DNA of 64,000 bases from Paenibacillus thalictri. Its GTDB lineage: Bacteria > Bacillota > Bacilli > Paenibacillales > NBRC-103111. The stretch spans positions 1-64,000 of the forward strand of contig NZ_SIRE01000005.1 of assembly GCF_004307995.1 (NCBI RefSeq), given 5' to 3'. Positions 8,256 to 15,710 of the stretch are shown piece after piece. The first letter of the stretch is position 1. Each line of letters begins with the position of its first letter. The notes below the pieces were generated by a model. It did not search any database. It was given only the letters and a program-made list of their open reading frames with translations, and was not told where the DNA came from. The position numbers and the translations under genes are program-made.

Positions 8256-8546
8256 ATGCTGGTATTGATCACGTATGATGTCAGTACGGTTAGCAGTGCA
8301 GGGCAAAGAAGATTGCGGCAGGTATCCAAAGTATGTCAAAATTACGGACAACGCGTTCAAAATTCCGTGTTCGAATGCATTGTAGACGCTGCTCAATTGG
8401 CTGTGTTGAAGTTAAAGTTGCTGGAGCTTATTGATGAAGACCAGGATAGCCTGAGATTCTATCAATTAGGCAACAACTACAAAAACAAAGTGGAACATGT
8501 CGGTGTGAAGCCATCGCTTGATATGGAAGGTCCATTAATATTATAG
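8256..8546 (+). CDS. cas2: Cas2, structural partner of Cas1
   Basis: A 96-residue ferredoxin-fold protein beginning MLVLITYDVST with the conserved Asp after the first strand, then QNSVFECIVD and the C-terminal EHVGVKPSLDMEGPLIL typical of I-C Cas2. I chose ATG 8256 because AGGTGA (8242-8247) lies eight bases upstream; the in-frame GTG at 8244 would place the ribosome binding site inside the gene. Cas2 bridges two Cas1 dimers during integration. It appears intact although cas1 is not. Confidence 0.9.
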   Translation: MLVLITYDVSTVSSAGQRRLRQVSKVCQNYGQRVQNSVFECIVDAAQLAVLKLKLLELIDEDQDSLRFYQLGNNYKNKVEHVGVKPSLDMEGPLIL

Positions 8547-8727
8547 TGCGAATATGTGGTGCGAATGTGAAGCTCACATGATTTTCCCGGGACATTCGCA
8601 CCGAGAATAGTAGCATGAATATCCGTTTTTGTGTTTAATTATTTTTGGAAATATGTGAATCTATTGTTTTTATTTTGATTTTGGTTGGAAATACGAAGTT
8701 CCATGCATATTTCAGGTGAAAATCGCA
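8547..8727 (+). promoter_or_regulatory. CRISPR leader
   Basis: This 181-bp stretch between cas2 and the first repeat is AT-rich in its second half (8636-8700) and starts with a long inverted repeat. Position next to the cas2 end and identical repeats on the other side mark it as the leader. It should hold the array promoter and integration signals, but I see no strong -35/-10 pair. Confidence 0.7.
8558..8602 (+). promoter_or_regulatory. 11-bp perfect hairpin in the leader, after cas2
   Basis: GGTGCGAATGT (8558-8568) pairs perfectly with ACATTCGCACC (8592-8602), with CCCGGG in the loop. From memory, related hairpins follow cas2 in other I-C loci, so it may be a conserved leader or terminator-like element. 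Confidence 0.6.
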
Positions 8728-9693
8728 GTCGCATCCCTCGCGGGTGCGTGGATTGAAATGTCGCTCTGGTCGCGTCTTTCTTAAACTTATCCAGTCGCAT
8801 CCCTCGCGGGTGCGTGGATTGAAATAATTTTTTGTGGCGATTGTCGCCGGTTTCTTTCGGGTCGCATCCCTCGCGGGTGCGTGGATTGAAATTCGATTTT
8901 CAGAGCGCCAAATTCGCATTAACTCAGTCGCATCCCTCGCGGGTGCGTGGATTGAAATTCCGTCCTGTTATCTGATCTTGCTTTGAAAGGAGCGTCGCAT
9001 CCCTCGCGGGTGCGTGGATTGAAATGCAAAAGTAGTGTCGTAATTCTGCCATCCATTCAGGTCGCATCCCTCGCGGGTGCGTGGATTGAAATCTCCAGTG
9101 CATCAGCAGCTGGACCTCCTATTCCACGTCGCATCCCTCGCGGGTGCGTGGATTGAAATCACTTGCCAGCATCAATGAGGATACCGGTACTAGGTCGCAT
9201 CCCTCGCGGGTGCGTGGATTGAAATTCTGTCAACCGTGTCAACTTTCCAAAAATAGAAAGTCGCATCCCTCGCGGGTGCGTGGATTGAAATTTTCGGACA
9301 ATCAAATAATGCCAAATTATGTAAAGTCGCATCCCTCGCGGGTGCGTGGATTGAAATAACCAGATAGAAGCGTGAAGCTGTAGAGCCAATTCTTGTCGCA
9401 TCCCTCGCGGGTGCGTGGATTGAAATGCGTATTGCGGCATCTTATTAAGCAACTCTTGCCCGAGTCGCATCCCTCGCGGGTGCGTGGATTGAAATATAAA
9501 AAGTCCGGTCTTAACATTTCCAGAGGTATGTCGCATCCCTCGCGGGTGCGTGGATTGAAATCCCGCCGCATCAATAGCCGTAATCTTAAATGTGTGTCGC
9601 ATCCCTCGCGGGTGCGTGGATTGAAATATCGGAATGAGCGGCATTACAGCACCACCCAACCGTCGCATCCCTCGCGGGTGCGTGGATTGAAAT
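8728..9693 (+). CRISPR. Type I-C CRISPR array, 15 repeats and 14 spacers
   Basis: Fifteen 32-nt repeats start at 8728, 8794, 8861, 8927, 8994, 9061, 9128, 9194, 9260, 9326, 9395, 9464, 9530, 9596 and 9662. The repeat starts GTCGCATCCCTCGCGGG and ends GGATTGAAAT. I see no mismatch in any copy, including the last. Spacers are 34 or 35 nt, except spacers 10 and 11, which are 37. The repeat folds with CGCATCC pairing GGGTGCG, and the GGATTGAAAT 3' end is the usual I-C handle side. Transcription should run rightward from the leader at 8547-8727. None of the spacers visibly matches another part of this window. Confidence 0.97.
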
Positions 9694-9784
9694 TCCAGCT
9701 ATCAACTGATAAAAAGAGCAAAATAGCATGCTTAAAACCGAGGTAGTATGATGTATTCATAAAATTGAATTGTCAGAGGTGTGG

Positions 9785-10048
9785 ATGGTGAAATGGGAAG
9801 AAGTTCGAAAATTGTACCCTGACCGTTTTGTAAAACTCCAAATCTTAAAATCCCACATTGAAAATCAGACCAGGTATGTAGAGGATATGGCCGTTATTCA
9901 GGCTTTTGACGATGAAAAAGAGGCCACCCGGGAATTGGTCCGGTCGAAGGATGACATCCTCGTTTATCATACGGGCAAAGAAAAAATCGAAGTTCAAATC
10001 AAACAAATATTTGGATTCAGAGGACAATATGATCAACATCGTATATAA
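9785..10048 (+). CDS. Small conserved hypothetical protein
   Basis: An 87-residue charged protein starting MVKWEEVRKLYPD, with EDMAVIQAFDDEKEATREL and an IEVQIKQIFGF end. ATG 9785 is preferred over TTG 9770 because AGAGGTG (9775-9781) lies just upstream; GTG 9788 is equally possible. It has no signal peptide, membrane segment or motif I can name. Its 3' end overlaps the start of the retropepsin-like gene by 20 bp, so the two were probably co-translated. From memory this pair recurs in Bacillales as a two-gene unit of unknown role. Confidence 0.7.
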   Translation: MVKWEEVRKLYPDRFVKLQILKSHIENQTRYVEDMAVIQAFDDEKEATRELVRSKDDILVYHTGKEKIEVQIKQIFGFRGQYDQHRI

Positions 10049-10340
10049 AGATGGTCTTTTAATCACGTCGATAGAGATTTTATTCCGGGGAAACTCCATC
10101 GTGATTGAAAATGTTGTTATTGATACAGGAGCCTCTGAGACGATTCTATCTCCTGATGTGGTCGAAGAAATCGGCATTTTTGCCGAACTGGACGATTATA
10201 TTCATTCTTTTTATGGCGTCGGCGGAAGTCTGCATAACTTTTTTTCTAAACCTTCACAAAACCGCGACAACCCTGGATGCTGCACGCAAGTGCCTTCAGC
10301 GGTTGTCGCTTCTTTTTTTCACCTATTAAAAAATCTATGA
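10029..10340 (+). pseudogene. Retropepsin-like aspartyl protease, 3' half replaced
   Basis: From ATG 10029, with AGAGGA upstream, the frame gives MINIVYKDGLLITSIEI, then the DTGASETIL catalytic motif of retropepsin-like single-domain aspartyl proteases and FYGVGGSLHNFF. After about 10247 the translation becomes unrelated low-complexity sequence to a stop at 10338-10340. A full protein of this family is about 125 residues and has a second conserved GLLG-like motif; that part is missing. The catalytic Asp is present, but the fold cannot be complete. Confidence 0.7.
10263..10317 (+). terminator. Long-loop hairpin with T-run
   Basis: GCGACAACC (10263-10271) pairs with GGTTGTCGC (10302-10310), followed by TTCTTTTTTT. 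The loop is 30 nt. It is either a terminator or the terminal repeat of the sequence that truncated the protease gene at about 10247. Confidence 0.5.
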
Positions 10341-10708
10341 GCCGCGGGTTGTTCATCTGTACGAAGTCGATTGCCGGCAAGTTGGCCATGGCGCGCATGC
10401 CTTGGACGAATATGTAGAGACGGACAGCATCGCCTTGCGTACTGCACTGCTGGCTCATTTGCTTGCGGAAGTGACAGCGTGATGACGTCAATGAAGCGTT
10501 GATATTGTTGCAAGAGGCTTTGATTTGATTTATGGCGCTCCCATGCAGGAATAAAGGCGAAGGCTGTCGAAATACAACAACATGCTGATCGTTCGGAGAA
10601 TTCGTTATTTCACGATTACGAAAATCGATGATGAAAAGAGTCTGCTTATGAGGCTCTTTTTTCTTATGCCAATAAACGGATCACGACACAACAGAGGGGA
10701 ACAATGAG
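10341..10708. other. Non-coding stretch with a decayed gene fragment and a terminator
   Basis: No intact gene. Bases about 10335-10482 read on the plus strand as EPRVVHLYEVDCRQVGHGAH and continue coding-like to a stop at 10480-10482, without a start. On the minus strand, two frames covering 10246-10513 also look protein-like, as if one gene carried a frameshift near 10430. I cannot tell which strand was coding. The stretch ends with a clear terminator at 10637-10666. Confidence 0.4.
10637..10666 (+). terminator. Rho-independent terminator
   Basis: AAGAGTC pairs with GGCTCTT (one G-T pair) around a 9-nt loop, followed by TTTTTCTT. It insulates the kinase gene from the accessory region. Confidence 0.7.
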
Positions 10709-12691
10709 ATGCGCATCATTTGGGTTCTGTTCATTTTGTTTACTGCCGCGTTTACGGCAGCTCCCGCTGTCTATGCGGCTGGTACTGCCGGAGGAGCCAA
10801 CATTGCCATACCCGCGGGCAACGAGCAAAGTGTTTCGATCAATCAGGACATGGACGTCTTGGAGGATCCGGATGGACAGTGGACTTTGACGGATGTGCAG
10901 TCACCCGCCGTTCAGCAGCTGTTTCGGCCGGCCAGGGGCAAATCCTCTTTTGGCTACACGTCATCGGCTTATTGGGTACGATTCACCTTAAGCAATGAGT
11001 CGTCCAACGAGCATTGGGAACTCCGGGTTATCAACTCCATCATGGATAAAATCACTGTATATCCACAGCTGCCGTTAATCACGGAGCATCGCAATTATCC
11101 CTCGTATCAGATGCATTTGGCGCGCGGAGAAGCAACGACGGTTTACATGCGTTTTGAAACGTACGGTTCGATGCTGATTCCGCTTCAGCTCACGCCAGTA
11201 CCGGCTTTGTACAACACGATGTACGGAGAGTTGTTATTTTACGGCATTTATTACGGTACGCTGATGGTGATTGCGGTATTTCAATTTGTGCTTTATCTAT
11301 ATACCCGCAGCCGCTCTTATTTGTTTTATTTGTTTAATGTGCTGTCCTTTTGCGTCGTTTTGTTGATCTGGAACGGATTTACGCTGTCTTGGTTCGGAAC
11401 GGCACGTTTGACGGGAGAGGGGCTTGTATCGGCTTCATGGATGAGCCCTTCCGCGGTGTACGATTTCTTCTATGTGCTGGGCCGCTGGTTCGGATCCTTG
11501 TTTATGACCTATATCTTACTGCCGCGAGAAAATTCCAGGCTGGCCGATTGGATCTGCCGTTTGATGAACGTGTCTTGTCCGGTCGTTTGCTGCTGCATCG
11601 TGTTGTTTTATCCGCTAGGTATGGGCAATTTCGTGTTTTGGTTTAAATACATGACTTTATTTCTGGCGGTAGTGGTCCTTATCTTATGTGCTTGTAAAGG
11701 CAGCCGAATCGCGTTGTATTTGATCATTCCGAAAATCCCCGTCGTTCTGACGACCGTCCTGCCCAAAGCGCTGCTGCTGTACGGTTCGCTCCCTACCACC
11801 GGGTTTACGCGAATTTCTTCACAGTTCGGCTTAATCGGAGATTTTGTATTTATGGCGATTCTGATGTATGCCCTTATGAACCAAATGCGCATTAAGGAGG
11901 AAACGGCGCAGCGGCAGTTGGTCAAGACGTTGTCGGATTGGAACGTTAGTTTGAAGAAGACGGTGGAAGAACAGACGCAGAGCTTGAAACGGGCGAATGA
12001 CGAACTGCTTGTATCGGAATCATTCCGCACGGAAATGCTGCAAAATATTTCGCACGATGTGCGCAGTCCGCTTTCTTACGTGCAAAGCGGTGTGCAGGCG
12101 CTGCTCCATAAATTCGAAACAAGGCCGGAGCAGCAGGAGCGAATTTTACGAAATGTGTACGACAAGGTGCTTGATGTTAACCGGTTCATTGATGACCTGT
12201 TGGACTTAAGCCGCAAAGAAAACGCCGCAGCCAGCGCCGATTGGCAATTGGTTATTTTTGACGAGTGGTACGAGGAAATCGCCAAAGAGCTGGCCGCGGA
12301 TATCGAATTCGCCGGACGGCGGTGCGAGCTCATGATGCCTTCCGCTTCGGATGCCGACGTACGGATGGATCCGCATTTAATCAAACGGGTGCTGTCCAAT
12401 CTTGTACATAATGCGTGCAAATTTACCTCGGCTGACGGCGTGATTACTTTGCAGGCAGCGGTGAATGACGGTTCCGTCCGCATGATGGTGGGAGATAACG
12501 GTTCCGGGATTGGGCAAGACCAGCTGCCGCACGTTTTCCGGCGTTATTATAGAGAAGGCGAAGCTCAAGGTAGCGGGCTTGGTCTGGCGATAGCCAAAGA
12601 AATCGTTGAGCGGCATGGGGGCGAGATTGGGGTGGAAAGCGAGCCGGGGAAGGGCAGCAAGTTTTATTTCACGCTGCCGGTCGTCCGTTGA
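10709..12691 (+). CDS. 7TMR-DISM sensor histidine kinase
   Basis: This 660-residue protein has a signal peptide (residues 1-23), an extracellular 7TMR-DISMED2-like carbohydrate-binding-type domain (about 30-165) and seven membrane helices (about 175-385). A coiled coil (395-435) leads into HisKA, with the phospho-acceptor H449 in [13 protein letters not shown]. The ATPase domain has [18 protein letters not shown] and [12 protein letters not shown]. It senses an external ligand and phosphorylates an unidentified response regulator. The start at 10709 follows AGAGGGGAAC and is preferred over ATG 10704, which is out of frame. The nearest regulator (12866-13564) is convergent rather than co-transcribed, so pairing is only possible, not shown. 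Confidence 0.9.
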   Translation: MRIIWVLFILFTAAFTAAPAVYAAGTAGGANIAIPAGNEQSVSINQDMDVLEDPDGQWTLTDVQSPAVQQLFRPARGKSSFGYTSSAYWVRFTLSNESSNEHWELRVINSIMDKITVYPQLPLITEHRNYPSYQMHLARGEATTVYMRFETYGSMLIPLQLTPVPALYNTMYGELLFYGIYYGTLMVIAVFQFVLYLYTRSRSYLFYLFNVLSFCVVLLIWNGFTLSWFGTARLTGEGLVSASWMSPSAVYDFFYVLGRWFGSLFMTYILLPRENSRLADWICRLMNVSCPVVCCCIVLFYPLGMGNFVFWFKYMTLFLAVVVLILCACKGSRIALYLIIPKIPVVLTTVLPKALLLYGSLPTTGFTRISSQFGLIGDFVFMAILMYALMNQMRIKEETAQRQLVKTLSDWNVSLKKTVEEQTQSLKRANDELLVSESFRTEMLQNISHDVRSPLSYVQSGVQALLHKFETRPEQQERILRNVYDKVLDVNRFIDDLLDLSRKENAAASADWQLVIFDEWYEEIAKELAADIEFAGRRCELMMPSASDADVRMDPHLIKRVLSNLVHNACKFTSADGVITLQAAVNDGSVRMMVGDNGSGIGQDQLPHVFRRYYREGEAQGSGLGLAIAKEIVERHGGEIGVESEPGKGSKFYFTLPVVR

Positions 12692-12740
12692 GCGAAATTA
12701 CCGGAGGGCGAGACGGATACGCTTGCAGTCTATACGCGTA

Positions 12741-12795
12741 AAAAAGCAGCTGATACGGGGAGTGTTTCCTTCCTGTCGGCTGCTTTTGCTTTTTA
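12741..12795. terminator. Bidirectional terminator between kinase and convergent regulator
   Basis: AAAAGCAGC (12742-12750) pairs with GCTGCTTTT (12779-12787), extended by further partial pairing and followed by GCTTTTT. The A-run on the left gives a T-run on the minus strand, so it can stop both converging transcripts. Confidence 0.75.
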
Positions 12796-12865
12796 AGACG
12801 AAGCGGGCAAGTAATCCTGTCGGATATAAAGCGAGTTTCAAACAAAATGGATGGGGCTCATCTTA

Positions 12866-13564
12866 TTATCGGGCGTAGTCGAACTTGTACCCGAACCCTC
12901 TTACGGTTTGAATGTAACGCGGGTTGGCCGGATCGATTTCCAGTTTCTTGCGCAAATTGTGAATATGCACCTTGATCAAATCGGAAGAATACCCGTTATT
13001 TAAATCATCCCATATTAACTCATGCAGCTGTCTGGGGTGGTACACGCGCTGCGGGTTTTGCGCCAGTGTGATGAGCAGATGAAGCTCCTTGGCCAGCAAA
13101 GTGACGGGTTCGCCGTTTGCTATGACCGTCTTGCGGTCCAAATCGATCTCCAGCCCCGGAAACGTCAGCTTGTTGCCGGCTTGTTTGGTTGCCGTCAGCA
13201 GCGCCCCCCAGCGCATATGCGACTTTACTCTTGCCACCAGCTCCAATTGATCAAACGGTTTTGTCAAATAATCGTCGCCGCCCGCCTGCAGGGAAATTAA
13301 TTTATCGCTTTGCAGTTTATTGCCCGTTAGAAATAAAATAGGCAGCGGATAGATGCTGCGGATGTTGCGGCATAATGTGATGCCGTCCGTATCCGGCATT
13401 TGAATGTCCAGAACAATTAAATCCGGCTGGTTGTTATGAAGTTGGGCCATGCATTGTTCTCCATTAAAGGCCTGTATGACATGAAAGCCCTCCGCCGTCA
13501 GAAACAGATGCAGCATCTCTTGAAATGGAACATCGTCATCCACTGTTAAAATTGTTGCCGCCAT
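12866..13564 (-). CDS. OmpR/PhoB-family response regulator
   Basis: A 232-residue two-domain regulator. The receiver has the acidic pocket VDDDVPF, the phospho-acceptor D53 in VLDIQMPDTDG and the conserved Lys in YLTKPFD. The C-terminal winged helix has DLIKVHIHNLRKKLE and ends TVRGFGYKFDYAR. Phosphorylation by a sensor kinase would promote DNA binding. The start ATG is preceded on the minus strand by AGAGGGGAAG. It is transcribed towards the 7TMR-DISM kinase gene, an unusual arrangement for a cognate pair. Confidence 0.92.
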   Translation of the reverse strand: MAATILTVDDDVPFQEMLHLFLTAEGFHVIQAFNGEQCMAQLHNNQPDLIVLDIQMPDTDGITLCRNIRSIYPLPILFLTGNKLQSDKLISLQAGGDDYLTKPFDQLELVARVKSHMRWGALLTATKQAGNKLTFPGLEIDLDRKTVIANGEPVTLLAKELHLLITLAQNPQRVYHPRQLHELIWDDLNNGYSSDLIKVHIHNLRKKLEIDPANPRYIQTVRGFGYKFDYAR

Positions 13565-14029
13565 GACTTACTTCCCCTCTTATCGTACGCAAACAAATGA
13601 TCTTTCTATTTATGTATTTTAACAATTTTTCGGCAAAAGAACAGCTATATTTGGCTGCAAGGCGAGGTTGCGCAGCGATTATGAACAGCAGCGGATCGTC
13701 AGTCCGTGCCGATCAGAAAAATTTTTTTTGGATTTTACCACAATTTAACCTTGGGCGTTCATACTGAACTTGCCATACATAAGGCTGCTTATTGAGATTA
13801 GGAAAGTGGTTCGTAGCCAATCCCCCATTGCACGGATCGTTGTCTCCTGCCCTATACTTACTCGATAAGCATCATTATGCCATGGAGGCCATCTTCTTAA
13901 GCCTCGTGAGCGCATATGGCCGATTGAGAGCATTTGTCTTAAGAAAAAACCTAACGTCAGTTAGGTTTTTTCTCAGTGGGATGATCCGCAGTTGTATTGG
14001 GTTAAAACGGCAGGAGGGAATATCCATAT
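13565..14029. other. Intergenic stretch with regulator promoter region and a strong hairpin
   Basis: The first 150 bp should hold the leftward promoter of the OmpR-type regulator, though I see no strong consensus boxes. The 13745-13940 part carries short frames on both strands with no recognisable product, possibly an old element remnant. A strong symmetrical hairpin follows at 13943-13972. The methyltransferase ribosome binding site AGGAGG is at 14012-14017. Confidence 0.5.
13943..13972. terminator. Perfect 13-bp bidirectional terminator
   Basis: GAAAAAACCTAAC (13943-13955) pairs perfectly with GTTAGGTTTTTTC (13960-13972) around a GTCA loop. The A-run and T-run make it work in either direction. 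No complete gene lies just upstream on the plus strand. Confidence 0.8.
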
Positions 14030-15538
14030 ATGAGCACATGGGTGTCGCAATCGGAGCTTTGGCCATGGCAGAAGGATCATGACGAAGAACATGGCATCCA
14101 TACGGAGACTGGCGAAGGAGCGCCATTCTTAATGACAAGCAATCCGGTTATTGCTTCTTCTTACGCGGAAATGATATTTGAATTTATGCGCGATAGAGCT
14201 CAGTTGTGCGAACATAGCAAGCAGCCGGTATATATTGTGGAGCTTGGCGCCGGAACGGGGCGGTTCTCCTTTCAACTGCTGCGGCATCTGATCTATCTAT
14301 GCGAACGCAGAGCGTTTCCCGCTTCGGGTTTCCGTTATATTATGACCGCCAACTCCGCTGAAAGCATCGATTTTTGGTTATCCCATCGGCAATTGGAGCC
14401 GTATACGGAGGGTGGCATGCTGGACTTCGCTTTATTTGACGCGGTGACGGATACCCGCCTTTCATTGTTTATTCAGGGAGAAACCATCGATACGGGTCAA
14501 TTGGATCATCCGGTTGTGGTTGTGGCTAATTTTTTTTTCGAGGGCATGCCCCAAGACCATCTTTATTTCAACGAGGATAAGTTGTTTACCTGTTCGGTGC
14601 CGGCGGATGTGCCGGAAACTTGCAACGGCGATAAGGCTATTGGCTCGCGAAATCCGCTTCTGACCTACGAGCCGATACATGCCGGAGCATATTACGAGAA
14701 AGAGCCGTATATGAACGAGCTTCTGGAGTTGTATAAGCAATCGCTGCACAATACGCACCTGCTTTTTCCATATACGGCGATCCGCTGTCTGGAACGGCTT
14801 CGCGGACTGTCGCGGGAAAAAGGGATGCTGTTGTTATCGGCGGATAAGGCGCTGACAACGGCTTCCGAGCTCGAGCGTTACGGAACCCCGGCCATGTTTG
14901 CCGTGCAAGAAAAGCAATGTCCGCTCACCCTGAATTATCATGCAATCGAAGCTTATTATTTGCGGTTCGGCACCGCTTGCCATTTCACGGCATTTTCGGA
15001 AAATAGCTTGTTTATGGCCACTCTGCTGGCGGTTCCTTGGCCGGGAGCGTACCGCAATACGGAATTGGCGTACGGGCGCTGCTTGCAGCATGTTCATCCC
15101 GGCGATTTCTACAAGCTGATGCTTCAATATAAAAGCCGTTGTCCCGGTATGGGGGTTAGGGAAATTATCGCCTGGATTCGCTTAAGCGGATATGACGACC
15201 ACTTTCTGCGAGCTGCCGCCGCTAGGCTTTTGGACATCACGGAAGAAGCCGACGAACATGAAAAGACGGAATGTTGTGCAGTCATCGACCGCGTATGGGA
15301 CGGATATTATGTGGACAGTCCATGCGACGACTTGGCGTTTACATGCGGAGAATTGTGCTTCAAAATGGGCAAGTATGCGCTGGCCGCCGGCTGGTTCGAA
15401 AAATCGCGGGCGTTTGCCTCCGACGCTTCGTCCCTTGCTGTCGAATATAACATCGCTTTGTGTTATTTCAAACTTCAGGATGAGCGTGTGGCATCCTCTT
15501 ATGTTCAGAAGGTGCTTGACGTCCCTCCGCGCCAGTAG
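14030..15538 (+). CDS. MidA-like SAM-dependent methyltransferase with C-terminal helical repeat region
   Basis: The protein has 502 residues. It shows LMTSNPVIASSYAEMIFEFM (about 35-54) and the SAM-binding glycine motif YIVELGAGTGRFSFQLL (about 70-86), the arrangement of the MidA/NDUFAF7 class of protein-arginine methyltransferases. Residues from about 390 are helical, with GELCFKMGKYALAAGWFEKS and YNIALCYFKLQDE, typical of tetratricopeptide repeats. The substrate is unknown; a protein partner bound by the repeats is plausible. The start follows AGGAGG by 12 bases. It is monocistronic between two terminators, so its neighbours give no clue. Confidence 0.75.
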   Translation: MSTWVSQSELWPWQKDHDEEHGIHTETGEGAPFLMTSNPVIASSYAEMIFEFMRDRAQLCEHSKQPVYIVELGAGTGRFSFQLLRHLIYLCERRAFPASGFRYIMTANSAESIDFWLSHRQLEPYTEGGMLDFALFDAVTDTRLSLFIQGETIDTGQLDHPVVVVANFFFEGMPQDHLYFNEDKLFTCSVPADVPETCNGDKAIGSRNPLLTYEPIHAGAYYEKEPYMNELLELYKQSLHNTHLLFPYTAIRCLERLRGLSREKGMLLLSADKALTTASELERYGTPAMFAVQEKQCPLTLNYHAIEAYYLRFGTACHFTAFSENSLFMATLLAVPWPGAYRNTELAYGRCLQHVHPGDFYKLMLQYKSRCPGMGVREIIAWIRLSGYDDHFLRAAAARLLDITEEADEHEKTECCAVIDRVWDGYYVDSPCDDLAFTCGELCFKMGKYALAAGWFEKSRAFASDASSLAVEYNIALCYFKLQDERVASSYVQKVLDVPPRQ

Positions 15539-15570
15539 CATGCAGCGTAAAAAATAAAGTGCCGATAAAC

Positions 15571-15605
15571 AGGGCCGTTCCTAGGGGATCGGCCCTTAAA
15601 TTAAT
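15571..15605 (+). terminator. Terminator after the methyltransferase gene
   Basis: AGGGCCG (15571-15577) pairs with CGGCCCT (15590-15596), followed by TAAATTAATG, a weak T-run. Confidence 0.6.
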
Positions 15606-15673
15606 GTTTACACACGCAACATGATCGTTTTACACATGCGGATAGTTCCTTTTCTTGATCTCAGGCTTTATAA

Positions 15674-15688
15674 TGAGAATTATTATCA
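15674..15688. promoter_or_regulatory. Fur box upstream of the AraC regulator
   Basis: TGAGAATTATTATCA matches 14 of 15 positions of the 7-1-7 Fur consensus TGATAATNATTATCA. It directly follows a TATAAT -10-like hexamer (15668-15673) and lies 22 bp before the AraC start. Fe-loaded Fur would block transcription here. Confidence 0.8.
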
Positions 15689-15710
15689 ATGCCTGGGGCG
15701 TGTCGTTGTG

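Noticed and set aside
9144-9746. Open frames across the array on both strands with repeated SHPSRVRGLK or STHPRGMR units
   Set aside because: These are translations of CRISPR repeats and spacers, not repeat proteins.
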